From JAIEOG01 sp964519985 (lineage in GTDB: Bacteria; Bdellovibrionota; FAC87; UBA2466), in NCBI GenBank assembly GCA_964519985.1, contig CAZFMF010000003.1, forward strand, positions 99,266-163,265: DNA of 64,000 nucleotides, read 5' to 3'. The notes under the pieces are model-generated. The model saw nothing but the letters and a program-made list of their open reading frames with translations. It did not search any database and was not told where the DNA came from. Both the position numbers and the translations under genes were made by a program. Of the stretch, positions 8,579-17,254 are shown piece by piece (position 1 is the first letter of the stretch; each line of letters opens with the position of its first letter).

Positions 8579-8610
8579 GTGCGAGATGACTGGAAAGGAA
8601 GTGGGTACCT
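8553..8610. repeat. Right 58-bp inverted repeat of the RAYT unit
   Basis: Exact reverse complement of 7798-7855. A further partial unit (GGGTACCTATCT) follows at 8603-8625, directly against the ccsA stop codon at 8621. Confidence 0.95.
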
Positions 8611-8620
8611 ATCTGGGTAC

Positions 8621-10303
8621 CTATCTCGGGAAGATGGCGGCGCGTTTGGCGCGGGCGCCGGATTTTTGGTAGCGGTAAAAGGCGGCGCCGATGTAGGCCA
8701 GCTGGGCGGCGACGTAGGCCATTACGTAGCCGGTGCCGCCGGTCCCAAAGCCGTAGGAGTGGAGCCCTGCGCCGAGTACGAAGTTCACGCCGTACCAAGC
8801 CATCAAGACGCCCAAGAAGGAAACCACCGCCGCGGCCGCGAAGCCAAAACCATGGAGGTAGCCGGCAAAACGCGCGTGCAGGACCGCGAGGTAAAGGAGC
8901 AACGCGATGAGCGCCCAAACTTCCTTCGGGTCCCAGCCCCAGAATCGGCCCCACGAATAGTCGGCCCAAACCCCACCCAGGATCGTTCCCGCCGCGAGCA
9001 AGACCACACCGATTTGGATCGCGCGGTACATATAGAGCGTGGCGTATTGGATCGTTTCCGTCTTGCCCGGGCGGATCAAGAAATGCCCCAGGACGACGTT
9101 GCCAAGACAAAGCGAGAGCGCAAACGCCGCGTAGCTCAACGTGATCGTCAGCACGTGAATCGTGAGCCAGAAGTTGCTGCGCAGCACCGGCTCCAAAGGC
9201 TGAATACTCGGATCCAAAACCGAAGGCAGAGTATCGGCCAAAACCAGGGCCACGATCGCAAAAACCGACGCCGCCGCCGGAATGATCGCTTTTTTGTAAG
9301 AGCTCCCGATGATCATCGCGAAAAGCACGCAACCCCAGCTCACCCAGATCACCGACTCATACATATTCGTTACCGGCGGCCGACCGGAGACGAAAATGCG
9401 CAGAATAAAACCGCCGGTATGGATGAGAAAACCTAGGCCCAACGCGCCCAGGCCCACCCACCGCAACTGCTTGCGACCGCTGACCAGGAATGCGGTCAGA
9501 AAGATAAACGCCACTAAATAACCAACCCAGGCCCAACGAAACGGGCGCAGGTGATTGTAAAGGCGTTCGCGTTTCAGCGCGCCTTCCGAAGGGTAGCCGC
9601 CCTTGGCCAAATCTCCCGCGAGCAAGCTCCTGAACTCCAGCGTCGAATTGTTCCAAAGCTCAGCCTTGCGCTCCGTGAAACCCTGTAGCACACCCCCAAT
9701 CACTTGGCGCAGACGCTCAATCTCCGTGGGCGGCAAGGTCTCCGAGGCCGTGCGGTCGGTCAACGAAGCCAGCGATAGCCACGGATCGCTCATTCCGTTC
9801 GGGTGAGGAATAATGGCCAGGGTTTGACCCGCGACGGTGGCTTCCAGCAAGGAACGCTGGTTTTGCACCTGCAGGATCTTCTTTTCGATATCGTTTAGGG
9901 GTTCCGCGCGCCGTTGTTTCTGGAGGATCTCGCGCATATTGGCTTTCAACGCCTCGTTGGAGCGCAACTCCTCGGGCGAGAAAAACTGTCGGTCATCGGC
10001 AAGCGAAAGGAGTTTTTTCACCGGACCGTAGGCGACCTTAATAAACGGCTCGTTCTCCCACTCTTTCTCAAACGCGATCAGCCAACCGAAAACGATTTCC
10101 GTCGGCTCCATTCCCTTCCATTTCGCTTTGCCGGTGATGAACTGCACCGACTCGCGGGCGAAAGTATCGAGGGGCTTCAGTCGCCCCCGATCTTGCACCG
10201 CCAGGAGTGACGCGTTCGTCCAATCAAAACCCTCGCGTTTCGCGGGCCCCTCTTCCGCGTGGACAAAACTTGCAAGCAGTAGGCTGGCGATTAGGGCTCT
10301 CAT
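8621..10303 (-). CDS. ccsA: Cytochrome c biogenesis protein CcsA/ResC, with long periplasmic N-terminal region
   Basis: 560 residues. The C-terminal half is a multi-pass heme-handling protein with the tryptophan-rich WWD motif near residue 454 (WGRFWGWDPKEVWAL), flanked by conserved His residues (HTGGFILR, HVLTITLSYA, HARFAGYLHG). It delivers heme to apocytochrome c outside the membrane together with ResB. The first 250 residues are unusual: a signal peptide (ALIASLLLASFVHA) and a soluble segment (RGRLKPLDTFARESVQFITGK) before the first hydrophobic helix near 255. This matches the extended CcsA-like proteins of delta-proteobacteria and Bacteroidetes. The start overlaps the resB stop by 4 bp. 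Confidence 0.9.
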   Translation of the reverse strand: MRALIASLLLASFVHAEEGPAKREGFDWTNASLLAVQDRGRLKPLDTFARESVQFITGKAKWKGMEPTEIVFGWLIAFEKEWENEPFIKVAYGPVKKLLSLADDRQFFSPEELRSNEALKANMREILQKQRRAEPLNDIEKKILQVQNQRSLLEATVAGQTLAIIPHPNGMSDPWLSLASLTDRTASETLPPTEIERLRQVIGGVLQGFTERKAELWNNSTLEFRSLLAGDLAKGGYPSEGALKRERLYNHLRPFRWAWVGYLVAFIFLTAFLVSGRKQLRWVGLGALGLGFLIHTGGFILRIFVSGRPPVTNMYESVIWVSWGCVLFAMIIGSSYKKAIIPAAASVFAIVALVLADTLPSVLDPSIQPLEPVLRSNFWLTIHVLTITLSYAAFALSLCLGNVVLGHFLIRPGKTETIQYATLYMYRAIQIGVVLLAAGTILGGVWADYSWGRFWGWDPKEVWALIALLLYLAVLHARFAGYLHGFGFAAAAVVSFLGVLMAWYGVNFVLGAGLHSYGFGTGGTGYVMAYVAAQLAYIGAAFYRYQKSGARAKRAAIFPR

Positions 10304-12120
10304 TTGTGCTTCCTTCCGAGAAGAATGTCCCAGTAGTGAGGATTGAGATAAAACATCAAGAGAATGCCAAAGACCATCGTCAGGCTACCGGCGTACTTCA
10401 CCCAACGTCCCGGATCGAAATTCACGGAGAAAACCGAGATGGGTGGTTGGCCGTCGCGCATCTGGTAGCTCGCCTGATAGAAAGTGTAGCCGCCGTACTC
10501 CAAGGGCTCATTCATACTGATGATCCCTTTGGGCGCATCCTTGGCGCCGGGATCCACGACCGAAACCGAGCTCTCGTAACTGGCCGCCTTCGTCGTTCCT
10601 GGATCCACGCCCATATTGAATTTTTCTAAGTGAATCTTAAACGGAAGACTGATGCGATCGCGCCGAAAGCCCGCCTCGAGAATCTGATCGCCGACGGAAA
10701 CTCCGGTGGAGGCTCCCTCGATAAGCCAACGGTTGTCCGCCGCCGAAGCAACATCGCGTTTCAGCATCTGGATCTGAATCGCGGCCGGGAAATTCTCTGA
10801 GCCTTGGAGCTTCTCCACGTAGCGCGGCACGTCCTTTTGCACGGCGGCCGGATACCATTCCAAGACTTTGAACTTCAAATCCATCCACCCGGTGGGCACC
10901 GCCTTGCCCACTTCGACGTCCCCCTCGCCGAGCAGCCGCGATTCGCTGCCGGTGATGCGGTAGAGCAGGCGTTTGTCATCGGAGGTTTGCGCAAAAAAGA
11001 GTCGGCCGCGCACCGGCGGCTTACCCGCCGCGGGACCCGCGGCGATCATCCGGAGCTGGACGGGAAACTCGACCTCGTTCGCTTTCTTAGACTTGCGGTG
11101 AAGGGTCGCGAAATCCGGAAAGTTAGCGAACAGCGTATGCTTTTCCTCCGCGCCGTCCTTGTTTTGCAGCAAGATTTGCACGGTCGGGTTGATCGGCTTA
11201 TCGCCCTTATTCACCAGTTCATTTTTTTGCACGATGGCATAGGGCAGGTAACGTTCGATATGCAAACGGATGCCGCCGGTTCCGATCGCGCGCCAGCCGC
11301 GTAGCCCCTCGTCGATATCGATGCGGTACTCTTTTCCCTCGTGGCGGACGACGACGTAACCTTTGCGCCCCGCATCTTCCGCGGGGGTCGCCATTTGCCC
11401 GGCCAGGAAACGTTTTTCCTGCGGATCCGACCAAAGTTTTTGCAAGCCGATCATCGCCGGGCCCAGATTGATCTCGGTGGAGCCATCGGGGCGATCCGAC
11501 AAAATCCATTCATCGACGGAAAACCGGTCGTTAAAAACCTCGACGTGGACGGCCGGCAGACCAATCGTTACCGGCGACTTTTCCACGACCCGCTGGATAC
11601 GAGCGCGCGGCAAGAATGTCCGCACTTCCACTTTTTGATCGCTCGGCAGCTGAACCTCCAGAAGCTTGCCCTCGCGCTTTAACGCCGATTCCGGAATGGG
11701 GTAGGCTTGAACTTTCTGCGCTTCCACGTCCGCCAAGAAAAATTCCAGATCGTGCAGGATGACTTCCGAATCGGAGGAGCCCTCAACGACCGGCAGATTC
11801 CCATCCACGCCGTACTGCATCGTCAGCCAGGAGCCGAAGAGGAGGATCAAAATCCCGGCGTGGGTGATGGCAAACCCGTACTGGTTTCGCTTCCACGGCC
11901 AGCGCGAAAGCGCGGCGCAGAGCACATTGACGCCCAGCAAGATCAAAACCCCGTGGAACCACGGCTGGCCATACACCATAAGGTGCGCGCCCCGCATCCC
12001 GTACTGTGCCTCCAGCACGGTGGCCACCGCCAAAATCGCGGACAAGGACAAAATGATCGGCACCGCGAGCTTCAGGGAGGAGAGAAAACGAAAGAGCGAA
12101 CCTGTTTGCCATTTTTTCAT
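10300..12120 (-). CDS. resB: Cytochrome c biogenesis protein ResB (Ccs1)
   Basis: 606 residues. Three N-terminal membrane segments (SLKLAVPIILSLSAILAVATVLEAQYG, WFHGVLILLGVNVLCAALSRWPW, YGFAITHAGILILLFGSWLTMQYG), a large periplasmic domain, and a final helix (YAGSLTMVFGILLMFYLNP). INEPLEYGGYTFYQASYQ-type sequence near residue 530 (MNEPLEYGGYTFYQASYQ) and SVFSVNFDPGRWVKYAG are family hallmarks. It forms the system II cytochrome c synthase with CcsA, encoded immediately downstream with a 4-bp overlap. Its own start overlaps the ygfZ stop by 4 bp. Confidence 0.92.
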   Translation of the reverse strand: MKKWQTGSLFRFLSSLKLAVPIILSLSAILAVATVLEAQYGMRGAHLMVYGQPWFHGVLILLGVNVLCAALSRWPWKRNQYGFAITHAGILILLFGSWLTMQYGVDGNLPVVEGSSDSEVILHDLEFFLADVEAQKVQAYPIPESALKREGKLLEVQLPSDQKVEVRTFLPRARIQRVVEKSPVTIGLPAVHVEVFNDRFSVDEWILSDRPDGSTEINLGPAMIGLQKLWSDPQEKRFLAGQMATPAEDAGRKGYVVVRHEGKEYRIDIDEGLRGWRAIGTGGIRLHIERYLPYAIVQKNELVNKGDKPINPTVQILLQNKDGAEEKHTLFANFPDFATLHRKSKKANEVEFPVQLRMIAAGPAAGKPPVRGRLFFAQTSDDKRLLYRITGSESRLLGEGDVEVGKAVPTGWMDLKFKVLEWYPAAVQKDVPRYVEKLQGSENFPAAIQIQMLKRDVASAADNRWLIEGASTGVSVGDQILEAGFRRDRISLPFKIHLEKFNMGVDPGTTKAASYESSVSVVDPGAKDAPKGIISMNEPLEYGGYTFYQASYQMRDGQPPISVFSVNFDPGRWVKYAGSLTMVFGILLMFYLNPHYWDILLGRKHK

Positions 12121-12956
12121 GCGTTTTTGAGGATCTGAATGCGCACGCCGGCTTCCTCGAAAGGTTCCGACACGTCCCAGAAGTAACGATAAATGAAAGC
12201 CAGTCCAACCGCCACTGAGGGATTTTTGGGATGCGGGTGGGCGGAAGTGAGCACCGCCGCCGGTTTAGCATCGCGCGTAAACTTCAAAGGCAACGACGCC
12301 TGGCGCCAATCGCCTTCAATGGCCACCGGCATCAATTTTCGATTCACCTGCCCGTAGGTGAAAATGCGCTCGACCACTTCCTGACCTGGGTAGCACCCCT
12401 TGTTGCGATCCACCGCCGTTTCCAAATTCGCTTCGAGCAACATGACGGTGGAATCGATGTCGCGCCCGATGGTCGGCGCGCCGGCCCGGGCCCACGCATA
12501 TTCCAAGGCCACCGGGTCAAGATCGGCACCGGGCGGCACGGGCGCCGCGGCCGCCATCAATGTCCAAGTCACTTCGGGCACCCAGGGATCCGTCCAATGC
12601 GTTCCGTCCGCGCGCGGTTGATCTCCCGCTTGCAGAACAATCCGCCAGCTTGCCGACACATCTTCAAACTTCATGTTCTCGGCGAAGTGAAACTTCTCAA
12701 TATGCTCCAACGAGGTAGCCAGCAGTGCCTTGCGGACGAGCAACCGGAAAACGTTTCCATCCCACTGGAAAAAACCCAAGGTGACGATGCCCGACTTGCC
12801 GGTGAGAAAACCGCCTAACCGGACACCACTCCAAGGCTTACGAAAATCGAGAGTCGATAGGCGATTGAGAAAATCACCCGCATCAGGACCGGAGAGTTCG
12901 ATCACTCCCCAATTCATCACCCGAAGGCCCGATCCGATTATTGTTTTTTCCGGCAT
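12117..12956 (-). CDS. ygfZ: Folate-binding Fe-S cluster maturation protein YgfZ
   Basis: About 280 residues from the ATG at 12956; the frame is open to 13025, but that extension covers the end of the DUF971 gene. The hallmark KGCYPGQEVVER is near residue 185, with the invariant Cys needed for function in YgfZ/IBA57 proteins, and the N-terminal ELSGPDAGDFLNRLSTLD matches the GcvT-like fold. It assists assembly or repair of [4Fe-4S] enzymes in a tetrahydrofolate-dependent way. It overlaps the DUF971 gene by 19 bp and resB by 4 bp, so it is part of the minus-strand run from the kinase to ccsA. Confidence 0.88.
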   Translation of the reverse strand: MPEKTIIGSGLRVMNWGVIELSGPDAGDFLNRLSTLDFRKPWSGVRLGGFLTGKSGIVTLGFFQWDGNVFRLLVRKALLATSLEHIEKFHFAENMKFEDVSASWRIVLQAGDQPRADGTHWTDPWVPEVTWTLMAAAAPVPPGADLDPVALEYAWARAGAPTIGRDIDSTVMLLEANLETAVDRNKGCYPGQEVVERIFTYGQVNRKLMPVAIEGDWRQASLPLKFTRDAKPAAVLTSAHPHPKNPSVAVGLAFIYRYFWDVSEPFEEAGVRIQILKNA

Positions 12957-13258
12957 GCTGGGCACTCGCAAAGTCCGCGCAGCGAATCGAAGGTGTAAAA
13001 GCCAGTGTCGTGCCCATCGGACCAAAAGAATCGAAAGGCGTAGCGGCCCACGGGCTCAATCCGCTTAGGTTTGATATCTTCGGGAACTTTCGAATCATCG
13101 AGAGTTTTTTCGCGTGTCCACTCGTCGACGCAATGGGCGCAGCGGCAAGCCAACCGCACATTGCGGACACGATAAAAAGCGTTGTGTCCGTCGCTCCACA
13201 CGATGCCCATCGTTCCGGGCCCGAGCTGTTTCAAATCAACCGGTGCAACGTCTGCCAT
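12938..13258 (-). CDS. DUF971 protein (gamma-butyrobetaine hydroxylase N-terminal-like domain)
   Basis: 106 residues from the ATG at 13258, which overlaps the apbC stop as TAATG. Two repeated motifs are visible: GIVWSDGHNAFYRVRNVRLACRCAHCVDEW and RFFWSDGHDTGFYTFDSLRGLCECPAC, each a WSDGH-type strand followed by Cys pairs that probably bind a metal. Stand-alone DUF971 proteins are often encoded beside Mrp/ApbC, as here, and a role in Fe-S cluster handling has been proposed. This is small for a gene but well supported by coupling on both sides. Confidence 0.88.
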   Translation of the reverse strand: MADVAPVDLKQLGPGTMGIVWSDGHNAFYRVRNVRLACRCAHCVDEWTREKTLDDSKVPEDIKPKRIEPVGRYAFRFFWSDGHDTGFYTFDSLRGLCECPACRKKQ

Positions 13259-14349
13259 TATTGCCAATCCAAACTCAAAGGCCGAAAGCCGCCGGCTTGC
13301 ACGGAAAGCTGGGCCGCGATCTCCCCCGCCATCTTTTGCAAGGCGATCGCCACCGGCGATCCGGGATGCTCAGAAACGATCGGTCGGCCCGAGTCGCCGC
13401 TTTCCACGACCTGTGCGTCCATCGGCACCGAACCGAGGTACGGCACGCCAAACGCTTCCGCCAATTTCGCGCCCCCGCCGCTACCGAAAATCGGACCGGT
13501 CATATTCTCGATCACGCCGAGCACCGGAACTTTGACGTTTTGGAACATCATCAGTCCCTTGCGAGCATCGGCCAAGCTTACCGCCTGCGGCGTGGTGACG
13601 ATGATGGCCCCGGCGAGGGGTGCGTTTTGACTGATCGTCAATTGCGCGTCGCCCGTTCCGGGCGGCATATCGATCAGCAAGTAATCCAAATCACCCCAAT
13701 CGACTTGGGTCAAAAACTGCGTGAGCGCACCGTGCACCATCGGACCGCGCCAAACCACCGGCTGATCTTCTGGAATCAAAAACCCCATCGACATCACCCG
13801 CACGCCATTGCGCACCAGTGGGCTAACGTGGGTATCCGTGGAAGCCGGGCGCTCGTTCAATCCCATCATGAGGGGAATGCTCGGACCATAAATATCCGCA
13901 TCCAATAACCCTACCCGCGCCCCGGTTTGGGCCAACGCAAAGGCCAAGTTCACGGTGACCGTGCTTTTGCCCACTCCCCCTTTACCGCTCGCCACCGCGA
14001 TTAGGTTTCGCACCGAGGGCATCGAGAGCCGACCACCGCCTCCCGCCGATCCGGATCTCACATTCGCCGTCATAGTTACCTCAACCGATTTCACTCCCGC
14101 CAACGCCCGAACCTTCGTCTCGCACTCCTGCTTGAGCTTTTCCTTAACGGGACAAGCGGGGGTGGTGAGCTCCACGTCGAAACGCACCCCACCGTCTTTG
14201 ATCTGCAGGTTCTTGATGAACCCCAACGACACGATATCGCGTTCGAGGTCCGGGTCGATCACCGCCGACAGCGCGCGTAGCACACCCTGCTCGGTGACGG
14301 GATTTTTGGACTGAAAAAACACGCTTATTCTTAACGCGGCGGGGGTCAA
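13258..14349 (-). CDS. apbC: Iron-sulfur cluster carrier protein ApbC (Mrp/NBP35 family P-loop ATPase)
   Basis: 363 residues. An N-terminal MIP18/DUF59 domain (VLRALSAVIDPDLERDIVSLGFI, then LTTPACPVKEKL with its conserved Cys) is joined to a deviant Walker A ATPase (GKGGVGKSTVTVNLAFAL near 120). DADIYGPSIPLMMG and DYLLIDMPPGTGD are classic for the family. The CxxC cluster-binding pair found near residue 280 in many members is not present: that stretch reads ENMTGPIFGSGGGAKLAEAFG. Known members bind and transfer Fe-S clusters; loss of CxxC also occurs in other bacterial Mrp proteins. Confidence 0.92.
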   Translation of the reverse strand: MTPAALRISVFFQSKNPVTEQGVLRALSAVIDPDLERDIVSLGFIKNLQIKDGGVRFDVELTTPACPVKEKLKQECETKVRALAGVKSVEVTMTANVRSGSAGGGGRLSMPSVRNLIAVASGKGGVGKSTVTVNLAFALAQTGARVGLLDADIYGPSIPLMMGLNERPASTDTHVSPLVRNGVRVMSMGFLIPEDQPVVWRGPMVHGALTQFLTQVDWGDLDYLLIDMPPGTGDAQLTISQNAPLAGAIIVTTPQAVSLADARKGLMMFQNVKVPVLGVIENMTGPIFGSGGGAKLAEAFGVPYLGSVPMDAQVVESGDSGRPIVSEHPGSPVAIALQKMAGEIAAQLSVQAGGFRPLSLDWQ

Positions 14350-14353
14350 AACG

Positions 14354-15478
14354 CTACTTTTTGCGGTCCTTTACCTTGGCCTTAGCGTCCAGGGCATCCA
14401 CGGCGGCCTGCTGCTGCCTTTGGTAGTTTTGGCCGGCGCGGTGGCCAAACGCATACACGGCCCAGAGGAGGAGAATGCTGACTACCGCGGCAACCCAGGG
14501 CAGCCACTTCCGTGACATTCGCACCGGCCGGCGTTTCAACGCTTCGGGCGGCACCGCGGCTTTGATGAGGACTTCGTCGTCGAGGTACTTCAAAACCAGT
14601 TCTTCGGGGCGACTGCTAATCTCCGGCCCCAAAAACATTTCCAAGGCGGCAACGAGCTCGCGCGCTCCATCCCACCGCGCGGCGGGATCCAGTTTGAGAC
14701 ATTTGGCGACGATGCGATCGAGCGCCACCGGAACCTTTCCATTCATCTGCCGCGCGGGCACGTAGGACACTTCACGGATCCGTTGGAAAACCGTATTGCT
14801 GCCTTCGGCCTTAAAAGGGCGGCTGCCGGTGAGCATTTCGTAGAGCGTAATACCTAACAAAAAGATATCCGACTGCGGCGTAATGATATCGCCCAGCACC
14901 TGCTCGGGTGAGAGATAGCTTGGCGAACCGACCATCATTCCGGGCCGAGTTAAAGACGTATTCGAAAGTTCGAGCACGATGCCAAAGTCCATGAGTTTCA
15001 CTCCGCCGCGCGAAGTGAGCCGAATATTCGAAGGCTTGATATCGCGGTGGATGAGACCGTGCGCGTGAATGTGCTGCAGACCGCGCGCCACTCCCAGAAT
15101 GATCGCGGCCGCGACATCCGGAGGGAGCGAACCCAGCTTCTCAATGGCGGTGGATAAATCTACGCCTTCGATATGCTCCATCAAAATAAACGCCTCGCCC
15201 GGCGCTTCGACGAAGTCGTAAACGTGCGCGATGTTCTGATGTAGCACGCTCGCCAACGCCCGGGCCTCGCGGCGAAACCGTTCGGTAGTTTCGGCATTGG
15301 CAATGAGCTCGTCCTTTAGGCGTTTCACCACGAGGTAACGACCCAGCGAAGGCTGGTACGCGCGAAACACGTAGGCCATACCGCCAGTCGCGATGAGCTT
15401 GATCTGCTCCAATTGGCTACGCAGATTTTTCCCCAAGTCGGGACTGGGGGTCTCGGGCGTATTGACACGATTCGTCAT
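14354..15478 (-). CDS. Membrane-anchored serine/threonine protein kinase
   Basis: 374 residues from the ATG at 15478 (a TTG at 15487 is in frame). All Hanks-type motifs are intact: glycine loop ATGGMAYVFRA, VVKRL lysine, HRDIKPSNI near residue 143, LMDFGI, and GSPSYLSPEQ in the activation segment. One transmembrane helix near residue 325 (WLPWVAAVVSILLLWAVYAFG) ends in a short tail, with no PASTA or other sensor domain. It is the first gene of the minus-strand run with apbC, DUF971, ygfZ, resB and ccsA, 4 bp upstream of apbC. FHA proteins such as the one at 37288 are possible readers of its phosphorylation. Confidence 0.93.
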   Translation of the reverse strand: MTNRVNTPETPSPDLGKNLRSQLEQIKLIATGGMAYVFRAYQPSLGRYLVVKRLKDELIANAETTERFRREARALASVLHQNIAHVYDFVEAPGEAFILMEHIEGVDLSTAIEKLGSLPPDVAAAIILGVARGLQHIHAHGLIHRDIKPSNIRLTSRGGVKLMDFGIVLELSNTSLTRPGMMVGSPSYLSPEQVLGDIITPQSDIFLLGITLYEMLTGSRPFKAEGSNTVFQRIREVSYVPARQMNGKVPVALDRIVAKCLKLDPAARWDGARELVAALEMFLGPEISSRPEELVLKYLDDEVLIKAAVPPEALKRRPVRMSRKWLPWVAAVVSILLLWAVYAFGHRAGQNYQRQQQAAVDALDAKAKVKDRKK

Positions 15479-15525
15479 GAAGATCAAAAACTCCCGCGAT
15501 CTTATCGGCGGGTTCGGAGAAAAGA

Positions 15526-15554
15526 TTGCCTAACTTCGCGCCGCGTTTTATCTC
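15526..15554 (+). promoter_or_regulatory. Candidate promoter of the Thr/Ser-rich membrane protein gene
   Basis: TTGCCT (15526-15531), 17 nt, TATCTC (15549-15554), ending 6 nt before the ATG at 15561. There is no Shine-Dalgarno sequence, which again suggests a leaderless transcript. Confidence 0.3.
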
Positions 15555-15560
15555 GTCACA

Positions 15561-16514
15561 ATGAAAAGATTTCTTAGCGCTTGGCTCATTGCGTCATTAT
15601 TCACCCCTCTCGTCTTCGCAGAAAGTTCCCGCCGGGTGCCACCCGCTCGGTCCCCGAACAACGAGGCAGCCTCGGAACCTCCGGCCGCCAACTCACCATC
15701 GGCATCTTCGGTAGCGACACCGGCCGCGCCGGCGCCGGCTATCCGACGGATCGTGACCGAAGACAACGCCTGGCACTCAGAACGCACGATCTATTCGCTA
15801 GGGTATGAAGGCACCGGCACCACCACCTCCGCGCTGGGCCAAAATGCGATTTCATTTGGCTGGTGGTTCGATCGCGCTTGGGGATTGGACTTGCTTTTCG
15901 GCATGACGAAAACGGCCGGAACGGCAACGGAGAGCGTTTCCACGGCGACCAACGTGCTCGCCAGCACGAGTACGACCACCACCGCTTACTCGGGCTCCGC
16001 CGCGGCCGTGAGCTTTTTGATCGGCGCCGTCTTAAAGCGCCGACTCTACCAAACGGATTGGTTCCAACTCTATTTGGGTGGAGTGGTGGCGATTGTGCCC
16101 CCCTCCGGTGCCACGACCAATACGGGGTCCCGCACCGTGACGGTGCCGAACACGGTCCTTCCCAATGACTTCACCACTGCCGATGTCGCGTTGGGCACGG
16201 TCGCCGTCGATAACTCGATGCAATTCGTTCTCGGGCCCAAGATTGGAACGGAGTTCTACATCAAATGGTTTCCGCACCTAGCCATTGGGTTTTCGACCGG
16301 CATCCTAACGACGCTCAACGCCTACACCACGACCACCACTTCCACGCGGACCCGGACGGTGCAAACCGTAGCCGGAGTGGAAGGCACGCCGTCGACCGAC
16401 GCCACAACCTCCACCTCCTCCACCGTCAAACGTGGACTGCAGGGCACCACGTTCGGTCTGGGTGGCACTGCGTTTCAACTCACGGGAATTTTCACGGTTC
16501 GCTACGTTTGGTAG
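15561..16514 (+). CDS. Exported Thr/Ser-rich protein, probable outer-membrane beta-barrel
   Basis: 317 residues with a clear signal peptide (MKRFLSAWLIASLFTPLVFA, cleavage after AFA-like VFA). A Pro/Ala/Ser-rich linker (residues 22-60) follows. The rest is glycine/threonine-rich with alternating aromatic strands (ISFGWWFDRAWGLDLLFGMTK, FQLYLGGVVAIVP, WFPHLAIGFSTGIL), and the C-terminus ends VRYVW, the aromatic last residue typical of BAM-folded barrels. Runs of Thr in the loops are striking. No family recognised; outer-membrane location is inference. Confidence 0.75.
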   Translation: MKRFLSAWLIASLFTPLVFAESSRRVPPARSPNNEAASEPPAANSPSASSVATPAAPAPAIRRIVTEDNAWHSERTIYSLGYEGTGTTTSALGQNAISFGWWFDRAWGLDLLFGMTKTAGTATESVSTATNVLASTSTTTTAYSGSAAAVSFLIGAVLKRRLYQTDWFQLYLGGVVAIVPPSGATTNTGSRTVTVPNTVLPNDFTTADVALGTVAVDNSMQFVLGPKIGTEFYIKWFPHLAIGFSTGILTTLNAYTTTTTSTRTRTVQTVAGVEGTPSTDATTSTSSTVKRGLQGTTFGLGGTAFQLTGIFTVRYVW

Positions 16515-16549
16515 GAAAAGGAAAACGGCCTGGGACTGATTCGCTACTC

Positions 16550-16577
16550 GTCATTGCGAGCGAAGCGAAGCAATCTC
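16550..16577 (+). repeat. 28-bp dispersed repeat, copy 2
   Basis: GTCATTGCGAGCG followed by AAGCGAAGCAATCTC, 36 bp after the stop codon of the preceding gene. Same family as 3708-3735 and 57030-57057. Confidence 0.85.
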
Positions 16578-16596
16578 AGGCCGGTTTCAAATACCT

Positions 16597-16620
16597 CGCC
16601 GCTTTCCGAAGAAAGCGGCG
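16597..16620. terminator. Strong hairpin, possible bidirectional terminator
   Basis: A perfect 10-bp stem, CGCCGCTTTC / GAAAGCGGCG, closed by a CGAA tetraloop, lies between the ends of two convergent genes (16514 and 16736). No U-tract follows, so intrinsic termination is uncertain. The rest of the 221-bp gap shows nothing else apart from the repeat at 16550. Confidence 0.45.
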
Positions 16621-16735
16621 GGTGAGAGAGGAGTAGTCAAAACACGGTCGAGATACTCACCCCAACCGCGACTGCTGCCCTAAGCAGTTCTTTTTCCGGG
16701 AAGTCATCGCCCCCGGAAGCTCGTAAAACCTGGCT

Positions 16736-17008
16736 CTACTCCTCGAAAGCCAGACTTAAGCTGTCCCCCTGGCCCTTGGACACCAAACTGGAGTCCAGCC
16801 ACAAAACTTTGCGCGTTCCGTCGTTTTCCGGAAGCTCTTGGATCGGCGCCATCGCGACTTTTTCGGACGCGTGGGTCCGGGCGCGGCTTTCTTTCAGCGG
16901 CGCAAAAACGAAAAGCGATCCCAAGGTTCCGATGATGAGCGCCTTATAGACCACGCCCAGCGCGTGCCTTAATTTCCGTTCGTCCACCAAGTTCCTAACG
17001 TTGCGCAT
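16736..17008 (-). CDS. Small single-pass membrane protein, function unknown
   Basis: 90 residues from the ATG at 17008, chosen because GGAGG lies 4 nt upstream; the open frame continues to 17053. A basic N-terminus (MRNVRNLVDERKLRHALG) precedes one hydrophobic helix (VVYKALIIGTLGSLFVFAPL), then a polar tail (ASEKVAMAPIQELPEND). The tail probably faces the periplasm. No family recognised. Confidence 0.6.
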   Translation of the reverse strand: MRNVRNLVDERKLRHALGVVYKALIIGTLGSLFVFAPLKESRARTHASEKVAMAPIQELPENDGTRKVLWLDSSLVSKGQGDSLSLAFEE

Positions 17009-17254
17009 CGATCCTCCGCGGCTCGCCTCTCCATGCCGCTCCGGGAATCCCATTGTGCAACCCGTGCCAGTATTCCAGCTGTTTACACCCCCTCGCCCGT
17101 AAATCGTCGAAATGCCTTAGAGATTGAGAATCACGCCGGTTTGCCAGGCACGCCGTATAGACTTTGGACAACCGTCAAATTGTTAGACACCGCGCCCGGA
17201 AACGTCGCTCTAAGCGTCGTGAACCCCGGACCCGGATGAGTTAACATTTCTAAC

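Larger units (their letters stand above)
7798..8610 (+). mobile_element. REP-associated tyrosine transposase unit with 58-bp inverted repeats
   Basis: A transposase gene (7913-8578) lies between perfect 58-bp inverted repeats, 7798-7855 and 8553-8610. Each arm itself holds two diverged direct copies of a roughly 31-bp unit beginning GGTACCC and containing CAGTCAT. The structure is that of a RAYT gene bracketed by REP/BIME sequences. It is inserted exactly between the recO stop and the 3' end of ccsA, in a convergent intergenic gap. Confidence 0.85.

Noticed and set aside
8457..9332. 291-codon minus-strand frame overlapping ccsA and the RAYT unit
   Set aside because: It crosses the right inverted repeat and lies inside ccsA in another frame; low-complexity Arg/Gly sequence with no family signal.
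15561..16514. Thr-rich repeats read as an adhesin
   Set aside because: The Thr runs are short and irregular; the aromatic strand pattern and C-terminal Trp fit a barrel better.
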